Assembly (NCBI RefSeq): GCF_000439375.1
Contig: NZ_ATMI01000035.1
Span: 62,001 to 126,000 of the forward strand
Direction: 5' to 3'
Length of the DNA stretch: 64,000 nt
Origin: Tatumella saanichensis
GTDB lineage: Bacteria > Pseudomonadota > Gammaproteobacteria > Enterobacterales > Enterobacteriaceae
Below are positions 51,410 to 62,467 of this stretch, piece by piece (positions within the stretch are counted from its first letter, which is position 1; each line of letters starts with the position of its first letter). The translations under genes and the position numbers were made by a program. A model generated the notes under the pieces. That model saw only the letters and a list, made by a program, of their open reading frames with translations, ran no database searches and was not told where the DNA came from.

Positions 51410-51425
51410 GAGGCACGTGTACTAC

Positions 51426-53273
51426 ATGACTGATATTCAAACCACTTTTTCCGATCTGGGCCTTAACGAATCCATCCTGTCTGCATTGAATGACATGGGA
51501 TACGTTAAACCATCGCCTATCCAGGCGGCCTGTATTCCTCATCTGCTGGAAGGCCGTGATGTTCTGGGTATGGCTCAGACCGGTAGTGGTAAAACAGCGG
51601 CATTCTCTCTGCCATTGCTGAACAACATTGATCCTACCCTGAAAGCACCACAGATCCTGGTGCTGGCACCGACCCGTGAGCTGGCGGTTCAGGTGGGCGA
51701 AGCCTGTAACGAATTTTCTAAACACATGCGTGGCGTTAACGTTCTGGCCCTGTATGGCGGCCAGCGTTATGACGTACAGCTGCGCGCCCTGCGTCAAGGA
51801 CCACAGATCGTGGTCGGTACTCCGGGCCGTCTGTTGGACCACCTGAAGCGCGGTACCTTGGACCTGTCTAACCTGCGTGGTCTGGTACTGGACGAAGCCG
51901 ATGAAATGCTGCGCATGGGCTTTATCGAAGACGTTGAAACCATCATGGCTCAGATCCCAGAAGGTCATCAGACCGCTCTGTTCTCTGCAACCATGCCAGA
52001 AGCGATCCGCCGCATTACCCGTCGCTTTATGAAAGAGCCACAGGAAGTGCGTATCCAGTCAAGCATCACTACCCGTCCGGACATCAGCCAGTCTTACTGG
52101 ACTGCTTACGGCCGTAAGAGTGATGCTCTGGTTCGTTTCTTGGAAGCGGAAGATTTTGATGCAGCGATCATCTTCGTTCGTACCAAAAATGCGACCCTCG
52201 AAGTTGCGGAAACGCTGGAGCGTAATGGCTACAGCAGTGCTGCACTGAACGGTGACATGAACCAGTCTCTGCGTGAGCAGACCCTGGAGCGTCTGAAGGA
52301 TGGTCGTCTGGATATCCTGATCGCGACCGACGTTGCAGCCCGTGGCCTGGACGTTGAGCGTATCAGCCTGGTCGTTAACTACGACATCCCACTGGATGCT
52401 GAGTCTTACGTACACCGTATCGGCCGTACCGGTCGTGCAGGTCGTGCAGGTCGCGCACTGCTGTTCGTTGAGAACCGTGAGCGTCGTCTGCTGCGCAACA
52501 TCGAACGCACCATGAAGCTGACCATTCCAGAAGTTGAGCTGCCAAATGCGGAACTGCTGAGCACCCGTCGTCAGGCGAAATTCGCCGAGCGCGTACAGCA
52601 GCAGCTGGAAAGCAGCGATCTGGATCAGTACCGTGCACTGCTGACCAAACTGTCTCCGCAAGAAGATCTGGATATGGAAACGCTGGCCGCAGCACTGCTG
52701 AAAATGGCACAGGGTGAACGTCCATTAATCGTGCCTGCTGATGCACCACGTCCTCCTCGTCGCGAGTTCCGTGACCGTGATGATCGTGGCGGCCGTGACC
52801 GTGATGATCGTCGTGGTAACCGTGATCGTGACGGTGATCGTCCACGTCGTGAGCGTCGTGATGTTGGCGATATGCAGATGTACCGTATCGAAGTGGGCCG
52901 TGATGACGGTGTTGAAGTTCGTCACATCGTGGGTGCTATCGCCAACGAAGGCGATATCAGCAGCCGTTACATTGGTAACATCAAGCTGTTTGGTACTCAC
53001 TCAACTATCGAATTACCAAAAGGCATGCCGGGCGAGATCCTGCAGCACTTCACCAAGACGCGTATTCTGAACAAGCCGATGAATATGCAGTTGATTGGTG
53101 ATGCACAGCCACAGTCCCGTGAACCACGTCGTGGTGGTGGTCGTGATGGTAACCGTGAAGGTGGACGTCGTTTCTCTGACCGCCGTGAAGGCGGTCGTGG
53201 CTTCGGTGGTAACCGTGAGCGCGGTCCACGTCGTGAAGACGGTGCTGCACCGGCACGTCGTCGCGAGTACTAA
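51426..53273 (+). CDS. deaD: DeaD/CsdA, cold-shock DEAD-box RNA helicase
   Basis: ATP-dependent RNA helicase for 50S assembly and mRNA decay at low temperature. ATG 51426 ([19 protein letters not shown]) gives 615 residues; a GTG at 51417 is in frame but only 3 bases from the GAGG site. Motifs: Q-motif [26 protein letters not shown], and [13 protein letters not shown]. After the helicase core come an RNA-binding domain ([20 protein letters not shown]) and an Arg/Gly/Asp-rich tail. Confidence 0.97.
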   Translation: MTDIQTTFSDLGLNESILSALNDMGYVKPSPIQAACIPHLLEGRDVLGMAQTGSGKTAAFSLPLLNNIDPTLKAPQILVLAPTRELAVQVGEACNEFSKHMRGVNVLALYGGQRYDVQLRALRQGPQIVVGTPGRLLDHLKRGTLDLSNLRGLVLDEADEMLRMGFIEDVETIMAQIPEGHQTALFSATMPEAIRRITRRFMKEPQEVRIQSSITTRPDISQSYWTAYGRKSDALVRFLEAEDFDAAIIFVRTKNATLEVAETLERNGYSSAALNGDMNQSLREQTLERLKDGRLDILIATDVAARGLDVERISLVVNYDIPLDAESYVHRIGRTGRAGRAGRALLFVENRERRLLRNIERTMKLTIPEVELPNAELLSTRRQAKFAERVQQQLESSDLDQYRALLTKLSPQEDLDMETLAAALLKMAQGERPLIVPADAPRPPRREFRDRDDRGGRDRDDRRGNRDRDGDRPRRERRDVGDMQMYRIEVGRDDGVEVRHIVGAIANEGDISSRYIGNIKLFGTHSTIELPKGMPGEILQHFTKTRILNKPMNMQLIGDAQPQSREPRRGGGRDGNREGGRRFSDRREGGRGFGGNRERGPRREDGAAPARRREY

Positions 53274-53325
53274 TCTGTTAACCATGAGGTCGGTGTCAGC
53301 CGGCCTCAGTGGAACAGCCTGAAAT

Positions 53326-53354
53326 AGCGAGGGATATCTCCCTCGCTTTTTTTA
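53326..53354 (+). terminator. intrinsic terminator after deaD
   Basis: Perfect 9-base stem AGCGAGGGA / TCCCTCGCT with TATC loop and seven Ts. Confidence 0.93.
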
Positions 53355-53852
53355 TATCTGCGGTTTAGCGGGAGACAGCTGAATCAGCGATGCCTCCGCA
53401 CCCCTTACCCATACACTCCCTGATAACCTATCTACTCGGATATTTCAGTCAATACCGTTATTGATACCGCAGTGATCGCGTACCCGTTCCTTTTAGAGCC
53501 AATTCATTGCTTATCCAATTATGGATACCTGTAATCGGGATAATAGTCGTGACCGGTTTATCAATACGTTTTCATCCGCTAACCCCTAATTAAAATAGGG
53601 CATTGTATGTAAAACAGTCACCTAGCGTTGGCAACTGATACATCAAAAAACGAACAAATCATCACCGTTTAATGAGCGGGTAATACGCTTACAGCCCAAT
53701 GATAGATTTGATTACCTATGTTTAATAATAAAGTAGATTCAATGAATATATGGTGTTGATCATATTTCGGAAGTTATTGGAATACCTGATCCCCTGTTGC
53801 TATCGGGTCTCGGTGTGATAACGGTGCTTTATTATTGCTCAAGAGGTTAACC
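53355..53852. other. AT-rich non-coding spacer between deaD and doxX remnant
   Basis: About 500 bases with no supported gene. Composition is clearly more AT-rich than the flanking genes. In E. coli the tryptophan permease gene mtr lies between deaD and yhbW; no trace of it is seen here. I found no repeat boundaries or tRNA-like ends. Confidence 0.6.
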
Positions 53853-54172
53853 ATGAAAGGGGCTGTGGATTGCTTCAATCTGGTCTCGCGTATTCTAGCC
53901 GCCGGATTATTTTTTGCTTCCGGGATCGGTAAAATGACCGCCTACGGGACTGACCTTGATCTGATGGCTCAGAACTCTATGTCGGCGCTGTTCCTACCAC
54001 TGGTTATTCTGTTGGCAGTGGGGGCAGTATCGCCATTGTGTTCGGTTTCCTGACCCGCTTTGCCTCGGCGTTTATGGCGGTGTTCTCAATTGCAGCCGGC
54101 ATTCTGTTCTATCCTGCGCCCGTCAGTATCAGCCTTTCTGTTCTACCCTCTCAGGGTGCACTTTCAGGCTGA
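53853..54172 (+). pseudogene. DoxX-family membrane protein, frameshifted and truncated
   Basis: A ribosome site (AGAGG) and ATG 53853 open a DoxX-like protein: MKGAVDCFNLVSRILAAGLF, then FASGIGKMTAYG and LPLVILLAVG. The frame then ends at TGA near 54053. Reading one base over at the G5 run (54020-54024) restores the family sequence GGSIAIVFGFLTRFASAFMA. The restored frame stops at 54172 after an unrelated tail, so the last part of the usual 130-140 residue protein is also missing. One lost G in a homopolymer explains the shift; sequencing error or slippage cannot be excluded. The remnant abuts the end of yhbW. Confidence 0.8.
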
Positions 54173-54185
54173 TCCTTATCCTTAT

Positions 54186-55220
54186 TTATATCTCTTCGTC
54201 CGAGCCGCTCAACACTGTCTTTGCGGCCGCCATGGCCTGCGAGAAGGAATAAATCCGCGCATCAATATCGTAAATTTGGCCATTGACCATGATTTCATCT
54301 GCCTGATAGTGCTGCTGTAGGGAGGCCATACCACGGGTAATGGTTTTCTGGTCCCCAACCAGTGACATCCCTAAGGCCCGGTCGACACCAAACTTCTCGG
54401 CGGGGGACCAGATATGATCCATATTTTCTACCGGCTCAGGCAAAGGTCCCGGCATTCCGCGGCGTAGATTAATAAACTGCTGCTGCTGGGAGGTAAATAG
54501 ATAGCGGGCGCGGGCGTTACTTTCTGCGGCGATAACATTAATGCCTATTACTACATAAGGTTCTGCCAGCCGTGCTGAAGGGTGGAATTGCTCACGGTAT
54601 AGGCTGATAGCCTGTGACAACATCTCCGGCGCAAAGTGTGAGGCAAAGGCAAAGGGTAGACCGAGTCTTGCGGCTAGCTGAGCGCTATACAGGCTGGAAC
54701 CGAGTAACCACACCGGGATCTGTGTAGCGACTCCTGGCACCGGTTGAACATCAAAATGCGTCCCAACTGGTGCATCAAACCAACGGATCAGCTGTTCGAT
54801 ATCCTGCGGAAAACTGTCTTCATGGCTGCCGGACATATGGCGTCTGAGGGCCATCATGGTCCGCTGGTCTGAGCCAGGGGCACGGCCAATTCCCAAGTCA
54901 ATACGATCAGGGTAGAGTGTCGCCAAGGTGGCAAACTGCTCGGCAATCACCAGCGGAGAGTGGTTCGGCAACATTACCCCGCCGGAACCGAGGCGCAGAT
55001 GTTGGGTATTGGCGGCCAGATAGCCAATCAGCACCGAGGTTGCAGCACTGGCAATGCCGGTCATATTGTGGTGTTCTGCCAGCCAGTAGCGGTGAAACCC
55101 CGCTGACTCTGCAAAACGGGCCAATGCCAGTGAATTCCTGAAGGCTGCGGCAGGCGTCGCCTGTGCCGGCACCGGCGAAAGGTCCAGTACTGACAGCTTG
55201 AAAGGTTTCGGTTCAGACAT
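54186..55220 (-). CDS. yhbW: YhbW, luciferase-like monooxygenase
   Basis: Flavin-dependent luciferase-family (LLM) protein of unknown substrate. 344 residues (E. coli 335) from ATG 55220 ([20 protein letters not shown]). Strongly conserved parts include [40 protein letters not shown] and [20 protein letters not shown]. It is complete and probably functional, although its neighbours on both sides are decayed. Confidence 0.93.
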   Translation of the reverse strand: MSEPKPFKLSVLDLSPVPAQATPAAAFRNSLALARFAESAGFHRYWLAEHHNMTGIASAATSVLIGYLAANTQHLRLGSGGVMLPNHSPLVIAEQFATLATLYPDRIDLGIGRAPGSDQRTMMALRRHMSGSHEDSFPQDIEQLIRWFDAPVGTHFDVQPVPGVATQIPVWLLGSSLYSAQLAARLGLPFAFASHFAPEMLSQAISLYREQFHPSARLAEPYVVIGINVIAAESNARARYLFTSQQQQFINLRRGMPGPLPEPVENMDHIWSPAEKFGVDRALGMSLVGDQKTITRGMASLQQHYQADEIMVNGQIYDIDARIYSFSQAMAAAKTVLSGSDEEI

Positions 55221-55464
55221 AAGGACACCTTATTCATAGCGAAAAGCTCCGGCGATCGCCGCCGGAGGTATCTTTGACATTGTCCTGACTGTAGCCGTTT
55301 TTTGGCGGTTACCCTACGCGGATTGTGCCGCTTGTAGATGGCGCGCCATTCCGTTACGGTCATACTCGTCGCGGTTGCAGTGCTACCAGCCTGATATCGC
55401 AAAGGCGGCAGACTAAAGGTAAGATTCATACGTCGGTCCGGCCTAGTCCGTTAATATTCGAAAA

Positions 55465-55857
55465 ATGCTCACAGAGGTTACTGAGCACCTCCTCGGTGAT
55501 AGCCGTAACGGTTTAAAGGCGAGACACTGTTGCCCCGAACGAGCAGCACTCCTGCGCGGACAGAGGAGGTTTCCAGTCAGAAAACCACGGGGCCTCAGTG
55601 TCCAGGCAGCAGTCTGGTATTCAACAGAGGCACGGGCAGGCCGTAAAGATCCGGATATGTTATTCTTTCAGCGTCGTCTGGTGGTGGAAGGGGATACTGA
55701 GCTTGGTCTGGCGGTGAAAAATCTGCTGGGGGCTATTGAACCCGACGCCGTTCCAGCGATACTACGTAAAGGGTTGCAGCCTCTGGCTGCAGTGACAGAA
55801 TCTGGAATGACACAGGACGCCAGCCTAAAGCTGGTGCGCGAAGAGAACTCATGCTAA
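55465..55857 (+). pseudogene. yhbT: yhbT remnant (SCP2-domain protein)
   Basis: Only the C-terminal part of YhbT is recognisable, from RKDPDMLFFQRRLVVEGDTE (about 55642) to the stop at 55857. The frame stays open to 55465, but residues 1-58 are unlike the SCP2 domain and rich in Arg and Cys; other frames show only scraps. E. coli YhbT has about 174 residues, so the sterol-carrier fold is broken. Its end overlaps yhbS by 7 bases, keeping the normal yhbT-yhbS junction. The 240 bases upstream (55221-55463) show no gene; yhbU and yhbV of E. coli are absent. Confidence 0.75.
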
Positions 55858-56351
55858 TTCGGACAGAGATCGGTATTGATGCCGCTGGCATCGAACGCTT
55901 ATTAAAACGGTGTATTGACCCTGCACAGGAAGCGGAACGAGTCAGTCAGTTACGCGAACAGGGACTACTGACCTTGGGCGTGGTGGCGACCGATGATGAA
56001 GGTCAGGTTCTGGGTTATGCTGCGTTCAGCCCAGTAACTTTAGACGGAGAAGACAAGGGCTGGGTACTGCTGTCGTCGCTGGCAGTAGACCGTGAGCAGG
56101 CACAACAGCTTTCAGAAAGTGCATTGGTGCGCGAGGCGCTTGATACCCTCAATGAATTTGGTTATAGCGCGGTAGTGGCCTATCAGCCTTATGCTTGCCT
56201 ATCAGAGCTTGGTTTTGGTGATGCGCAGTCTCTGACGTACCGCGCACCGCAGGGGCAGGGCGAACAGCAATTGCAGGTCTGTCCGCTGGCTAATGGCCCT
56301 GTTGAAGGTGTCAGCGGTGAATTACTGTTTTCTGCTCCTTTTTATGGCTGA
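55851..56351 (+). CDS. yhbS: YhbS-like GNAT acetyltransferase, with altered cofactor motif
   Basis: GNAT-family protein of 166 residues (E. coli YhbS 167). N-terminal [20 protein letters not shown] and [20 protein letters not shown] align with YhbS. The acetyl-CoA pyrophosphate loop, KYRGQGLARQL in the E. coli protein, is here [12 protein letters not shown], so the Arg-Gly-x-Gly residues are missing; the C-terminal strand region is also divergent. The gene may be losing function. Its 3' end overlaps convergent yhbQ by 10 bases. Confidence 0.8.
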   Translation: MLIRTEIGIDAAGIERLLKRCIDPAQEAERVSQLREQGLLTLGVVATDDEGQVLGYAAFSPVTLDGEDKGWVLLSSLAVDREQAQQLSESALVREALDTLNEFGYSAVVAYQPYACLSELGFGDAQSLTYRAPQGQGEQQLQVCPLANGPVEGVSGELLFSAPFYG

Positions 56352-56629
56352 CGGGTAAACCACAACTGAAGATCTGCCGGTTGCTGTGCCACCAGCCGTA
56401 ATTTCTGTGAGCGGGTCTGTTGCTTTATCCGGTATTCCAGCCGTGAAGCTTCAGATCGGTCGCCACCCGGACACTGGTAGACCAGCAACAACGGCCCCTT
56501 CCCGCGTAACGCTTTTGCACCACTACCGTTTTGATGCTGACGAAAGCGGCGCTCAACATCGGTGGTGATCCCAGTATAGAGTGCGCCAGTGGCGGTACGT
56601 ACCATATAGACAAACCACTGATTTTCCAT
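56342..56629 (-). CDS. yhbQ: YhbQ, GIY-YIG nuclease-superfamily protein
   Basis: Small stand-alone GIY-YIG domain protein of the UPF0213 family; YhbQ of E. coli has reported DNA-end and repair-related activity. 95 residues (E. coli 100). The motif appears as [20 protein letters not shown], followed by [20 protein letters not shown] and the conserved [11 protein letters not shown] with catalytic Glu. It is convergent with yhbS and divergent from yhbP. Confidence 0.93.
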   Translation of the reverse strand: MENQWFVYMVRTATGALYTGITTDVERRFRQHQNGSGAKALRGKGPLLLVYQCPGGDRSEASRLEYRIKQQTRSQKLRLVAQQPADLQLWFTRQP

Positions 56630-56714
56630 AGCCTGAGTGCTCCCTGAAAGCTGTCGTCGTCACTGTGACGTCCTGCACAGAGAGTAACATGATGTCCCGG
56701 AGAAAAAATCTAGC

Positions 56715-57146
56715 ATGTCCGATCTCGACCACTGCTTACGTTATCTGCAACAGCAGCATGTCCTGACTTTGTGCACCGGTCAGGGTGATACACTCTGGGC
56801 GGCTAACTGTTTTTACGTGCTGGATCCTCAGCAGGTGGCCCTATGGCTGATGACACAGCCTGACACCCGTCATGGAGAGCTGATGCTGCGTAATCCTCGC
56901 GTCGCTGGCACCGTCACCACGGCTACCCGATCGGTGATGAAAATCCAAGGGATCCAGTTCAGTGGTGAAATTCTACAGCCACAAGGAGAACGGCTCCAAC
57001 AGGGGCTAGTGGCCTATCAGCAACAGTTCCCGGTGGCCCGTGCCATGAGCGCACCGTTGTGGGAAATCCGTCTTGAGACCTTAAAGATGACGGATAACAC
57101 CCTTGGATTTGGCAAAAAAATTCACTGGTCACGAGACATCGAGTGA
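56715..57146 (+). CDS. yhbP: YhbP, FMN-binding split-barrel family protein
   Basis: UPF0306 family protein with a flavin-reductase-like split-barrel fold; function unknown. 143 residues (E. coli 147). Conserved pieces include LWAANCFYVLD, GIQFSGEI, FPVARAMSAPLWEIRLETLK and the C-terminal TDNTLGFGKKIHWSRD. Divergent from yhbQ, as in E. coli. Confidence 0.92.
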   Translation: MSDLDHCLRYLQQQHVLTLCTGQGDTLWAANCFYVLDPQQVALWLMTQPDTRHGELMLRNPRVAGTVTTATRSVMKIQGIQFSGEILQPQGERLQQGLVAYQQQFPVARAMSAPLWEIRLETLKMTDNTLGFGKKIHWSRDIE

Positions 57147-57512
57147 TCCTCGCCACTATTCTCTCTTCCGGGCAGCCGGCTTTCGGCTCCCGGAGCGCTC
57201 TGCCCACGTTTTTTCAGCCGGATCCCAGCTAAAAATTCGCGTGTAATCATAATAATTATTAATTATTCTGAAACCCATAATTCACATAAATTATAATGTT
57301 TATTAATATATAAACATTGCAATTATAAGCGATATTAGCTATTAGTTAGGGCCGATACACTTCAAAGAAAGTGTACGGCCTGGTATTTACGGTCTGTTCA
57401 ACAGGATCCCAGGCAATTCACCTGCAACTGATAAAACGAAAAAGTCTCCTCATTATTTTAATCTTTTAATTAATGAGATATTCACGTCTATCTGTAATAA
57501 GTAGGGGGATCT
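57147..57512. other. AT-rich spacer upstream of the acyltransferase
   Basis: 366 bases without a supported gene. Around 57240-57345 the sequence is strongly AT-rich. It holds one long imperfect inverted repeat, GGCCG-AT-ACACTT (57350-57362) with AAGTGT-A-CGGCC (57369-57380), with no U-tract. AT-rich upstream DNA of this type is often H-NS bound. Confidence 0.6.
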
Positions 57513-58715
57513 ATGTCAGGCAGTACCTCATCCGAACCCACGACCTGGTCACCGACAGCGCATCATATTGTTCAGCGTAATGAGAAGGGAATGCTTCCTG
57601 CGCTGACATCGCTGAACGGTATTCGCTTTATCGCCGCTTTTAGTGTCTTTCTGTTTCACTCATCACTGGCACCTATCTTGGCACCCTTTTCCAACCCACA
57701 AACCAGTCACTGGTACTATGTCATTTTCAGTAAAACCGGTTGGGTCAGTGTCTCGATGTTTTTTATCCTCAGTGGCTTTGTGATGGGCTGGTCATCCCGA
57801 CCCGTGGACCACCCATTGCGTTTTTATAAGCGGCGCTTTGCTAAGATTTACCCCGTCAATGTGGTTGTCATGGTGGTGATCGTGGCCAGTGGCGTGATCA
57901 GTATCCATCGTCCGGATATTTGGCTACCCAACCTGTTACTAGTACAAACCTGGATCCCTAGGGCCGAGAACTATATCGGAGGCAATACACCAAGCTGGTT
58001 TTTGTGTGCCATCATTCTTTTCTATGTGATCTTCCCAGTTATTTTCCGTTGGGTGAAAGCGATACCGGCCAGCCAACTCTGGACCACGATTTTTATCTGT
58101 TATCTCGGCATGATCCTCAGTCAGGTGGTCATTTTCGCCGTCACCCATAATGAGACACCGTTGCCCGGTTGGCCGTTTAAAGTAGGTGAAATCCAGTGGT
58201 GGATTTCCTACACCTTTCCCCTGACCCGCGTATTTGAATTTGTGATTGGACTGGTGCTGTCGAGGATCATTCTGGAAGGCTATTTTATTCGCATTAGTAC
58301 CTTCACTAGCACACTATTACTGATCGTGAGCTATGTTATTGATGTTAATCTGCCTTTTCAGTTTAGCTATAACCTGATCACCCTGTATCCTTTGGTATGG
58401 TTACTGGGCTCACTTACGGTCGGGGATATCAAAGGGAAAACATCGTTTCTGAATTCAGCACTGATGCAGTGGCTCGGTAATATCTCATTCGGATTTTATA
58501 TGATCCATTTTACCGTGCTGATGCTGTTAAAACGCTGGAGTGGGGGGAAAACCTATAATTTGCCGGACGGGATTATGCTGTTAGTGCTGGCAGCGGTGGT
58601 GAGCGTGATATTGGGCTGGATACTGTATCAGTTTGTCGAAATCCCCTGTGGGAATTACCTGAACGGGCGTCGGAAAGCCAAACCACAGGCCACCGAAAAC
58701 CGGCAGGCGGGTTAA
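57513..58715 (+). CDS. Family-3 (OafA/YrhL-like) membrane acyltransferase
   Basis: Multi-pass inner-membrane acyltransferase of the acyltransferase_3 family, which O-acylates surface glycans, peptidoglycan or antibiotics; the substrate here is unknown. 400 residues, about ten hydrophobic segments. The catalytic N-terminal motif LNGIRFIAAFSVFLFHSS holds the Arg and His of the family, and RFYKRRFAKIYPVN is the conserved second motif. AGGGGGATCT precedes ATG 57513. No glycan genes lie nearby. It is not in the E. coli yhb region, so it is a lineage-specific, probably acquired gene. Confidence 0.85.
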   Translation: MSGSTSSEPTTWSPTAHHIVQRNEKGMLPALTSLNGIRFIAAFSVFLFHSSLAPILAPFSNPQTSHWYYVIFSKTGWVSVSMFFILSGFVMGWSSRPVDHPLRFYKRRFAKIYPVNVVVMVVIVASGVISIHRPDIWLPNLLLVQTWIPRAENYIGGNTPSWFLCAIILFYVIFPVIFRWVKAIPASQLWTTIFICYLGMILSQVVIFAVTHNETPLPGWPFKVGEIQWWISYTFPLTRVFEFVIGLVLSRIILEGYFIRISTFTSTLLLIVSYVIDVNLPFQFSYNLITLYPLVWLLGSLTVGDIKGKTSFLNSALMQWLGNISFGFYMIHFTVLMLLKRWSGGKTYNLPDGIMLLVLAAVVSVILGWILYQFVEIPCGNYLNGRRKAKPQATENRQAG

Positions 58716-58761
58716 CCCGCCTCGGAAGCTTATCCCTCTTTTCCCACCGAGGGATAAGCTT
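58706..58761. terminator. two palindromes in the acyltransferase-nrdG junction
   Basis: GGCGGGTTAACCCGCC (58706-58721) is a perfect palindrome overlapping the acyltransferase stop. AAGCTTATCCCTC (58726-58738) pairs perfectly with GAGGGATAAGCTT (58749-58761), a 13-base stem overlapping the nrdG stop. Convergent genes share them; U-tracts are absent, so termination could be structure-driven. Confidence 0.6.
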
Positions 58762-59220
58762 AGCGCAAGGTATAAATACGCTGATTGGTACTGCCGCGCC
58801 AGGCCAACGAGAGATCTTTCAAAGGTTCGATAAAAGGCCCATCCACCAGCACATTAATAAGGTCTATCACCTGACGTTGTGCCGGTGTCAGGTTGGCAAA
58901 GCAGTAACCGGTCCACAGCCAGATATCTTTCTGCGAACACTCCGTCCGCACACGTCGCGCCAACTGCAGTACGGCGCTGAGATTCGCTGGGTGTAACGGG
59001 TCCCCGCCAGATAATGACAGACCCTGACGGGGAATTCGGTGGTCATTAAGATCGTGGATAATCAGATCTTCCAGTTGTGGGGTAAACAGGTGGCCGGAAT
59101 CCAGTCGCCAGGTGGATTGGTTGTAACAGCCGCGGCAGCGGTGTTCACAGCCGGCGACAAACAGTGTGCAACGAGTACCGGGGCCGTTGACCATATCCAG
59201 CGGATAGTAGCGATGGTAGT

Positions 59221-59224
<4 letters not shown>
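58760..59224 (-). CDS. nrdG: NrdG, anaerobic ribonucleotide reductase activase
   Basis: Radical-SAM enzyme that makes the glycyl radical on NrdD under anaerobic conditions. 154 residues, as in E. coli. The iron-sulfur motif Cys26-x3-Cys30-x2-Cys33 is in AGCEHRCRGCYNQSTW; the SAM segment LSLSGGDPLHPANL follows. The start overlaps the nrdD stop by 4 bases. Confidence 0.97.
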
Positions 59225-61371
<2,147 letters not shown>

Positions 61372-61373
61372 AA

Positions 61374-61420
61374 ACCCCTTATATTGTGCCTGGGTTTATT
61401 TTAAACACTATATATGGTGT
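61374..61420 (-). promoter_or_regulatory. tandem NrdR boxes upstream of nrdD
   Basis: ACACTATATATGGTGT (61405-61420) is a near-perfect NrdR box; ACCCCTTATATTGTGC (61374-61389) matches about 12 of 16 positions. Their starts are 31 bases apart, three helical turns, the usual NrdR pair geometry. The proximal one lies almost on the nrdD ribosome site, consistent with repression when dATP is plentiful. Confidence 0.85.
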
Positions 61421-61494
61421 TTTCTGTGAAATAGTCGACAAAGATTTGATGCAGGATAAAGAATCAGTGGGGGGATGTAGGTGGGCAGCGGCAG

Positions 61495-61513
61495 CGGCCC
61501 CCAACGGGAGCCG
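61495..61513 (-). terminator. hairpin after ridA
   Basis: CGGCTCCC-GTT-GGGGGCCG on the minus strand, one G-U pair in an 8-base stem, starting about 10 bases past ridA. No U-tract follows, so it is a weak terminator candidate between ridA and nrdD. Confidence 0.45.
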
Positions 61514-61522
61514 CGATAAACC

Positions 61523-61909
61523 TTAGCGACGCACAGCGATCGCTTCGATTTCGATTTTAACGTCTTTTGGCAGACGGGCCACTTCCACGCAAGAACGAGC
61601 AGGGAAACCGGCGTTATTTTCGGTAAAAAAGGCTTCATAAGCAGCATTCACGGTAGTGAAGTCGTTAAGATCTTTCACGAATACCGTGGTTTTAACGATA
61701 TCGCCGGCGGTCAGGCCAGCCTGCTCGATGATCGCTTTAACGTTTGCCAGAGACTGACGGGTCTGTGCCGTCACATCATCAGGCACATTGCCGGTTTTCG
61801 GATCCACAGGGATCTGGCCGGAAGTAATGATCATATTGCCGAGGTCGACAGCCTGTACATAAGGCCCGATAGCGGCCGGCGCATTGTCGGTACTGATGAC
61901 GCGGGACAT
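61523..61909 (-). CDS. ridA: RidA, reactive enamine/imine deaminase
   Basis: Trimeric cytoplasmic enzyme that hydrolyses 2-aminoacrylate and other reactive enamines left by PLP enzymes. 128 residues, same as E. coli. It starts MSRVISTDNAPAAIGPYVQA and carries the catalytic Arg in PARSCVEVARLPKDVKIEIE. It follows pyrI, as in E. coli. Confidence 0.97.
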   Translation of the reverse strand: MSRVISTDNAPAAIGPYVQAVDLGNMIITSGQIPVDPKTGNVPDDVTAQTRQSLANVKAIIEQAGLTAGDIVKTTVFVKDLNDFTTVNAAYEAFFTENNAGFPARSCVEVARLPKDVKIEIEAIAVRR

Positions 61910-61966
61910 AACTTCTCCTTAATAGTAACGCCAGAAGCATACCGCTTCCGGACGGGGGTGCCCCCC

Positions 61967-61995
61967 ATTATAAGAGGCCGGAAACGGATTACCAG
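61967..61995 (-). promoter_or_regulatory. candidate ridA promoter
   Basis: A perfect TATAAT (61967-61972, minus strand) lies about 58 bases before ridA; the -35 at 17 bases spacing (CTGGTA) is poor. It would allow ridA expression apart from pyrBI. Confidence 0.4.
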
Positions 61996-62453
61996 TGGCC
62001 GATCACGATGTGATGGGCAAACTCTTTTTCACAATATTTGCACTTCAGCATAATGTCTTGTGCCTTACGGCGCACCGTAAAACTGGAGTGTACCGGCTCG
62101 TTATGGCTGATGCAGTTACTGTTCGGGCAACTGAGTACTCGATCAATACGTTCAGGCAGCGCTGGCACACTTTTGGCGACCACATCGTAATTATCAATAC
62201 GGTTTACCGTGGCATGGGGAGCATAGATCGCCAACTGGTTAATCTGCTCTTCGGTCAGGAAGGTGTTCTCAATTTTGATCAAATCTTTCTGCTGCATTTC
62301 ACCGGAAGGCAGATTCAGACCGATAGTGATCCGCTGATCGGTTTCGGTCAGGCGGAACAATGACAGTAAACGGAATCCGACACGGGCCGGAATATGGTCG
62401 ATCACCGTTCCGCATCGGATAGCTTCTACCTGTAATTTATTATCCTGAGTCAT
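61989..62453 (-). CDS. pyrI: PyrI, aspartate carbamoyltransferase regulatory subunit
   Basis: Binds CTP and ATP and controls the PyrB catalytic trimers allosterically. 154 residues (E. coli 153). The N-terminal nucleotide domain begins [20 protein letters not shown]. The zinc domain has Cys109, Cys114, Cys138 and Cys141 ([10 protein letters not shown] and [10 protein letters not shown]). It lies 14 bases after pyrB. Confidence 0.98.
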   Translation of the reverse strand: MTQDNKLQVEAIRCGTVIDHIPARVGFRLLSLFRLTETDQRITIGLNLPSGEMQQKDLIKIENTFLTEEQINQLAIYAPHATVNRIDNYDVVAKSVPALPERIDRVLSCPNSNCISHNEPVHSSFTVRRKAQDIMLKCKYCEKEFAHHIVIGHW

Positions 62454-62467
62454 CTGTCTCTCTCCCG

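Noticed and set aside
52740-53270. Repeated CGTGA/GGTGGT-like motifs near the end of deaD
   Set aside because: They encode the Arg/Gly/Asp-rich tail of the helicase and are too irregular to be a CRISPR or satellite array.
61441-61456. TTGAT half-site upstream of nrdD as an FNR box
   Set aside because: The second half (GATAA) does not fit ATCAA; only a half-site is present.
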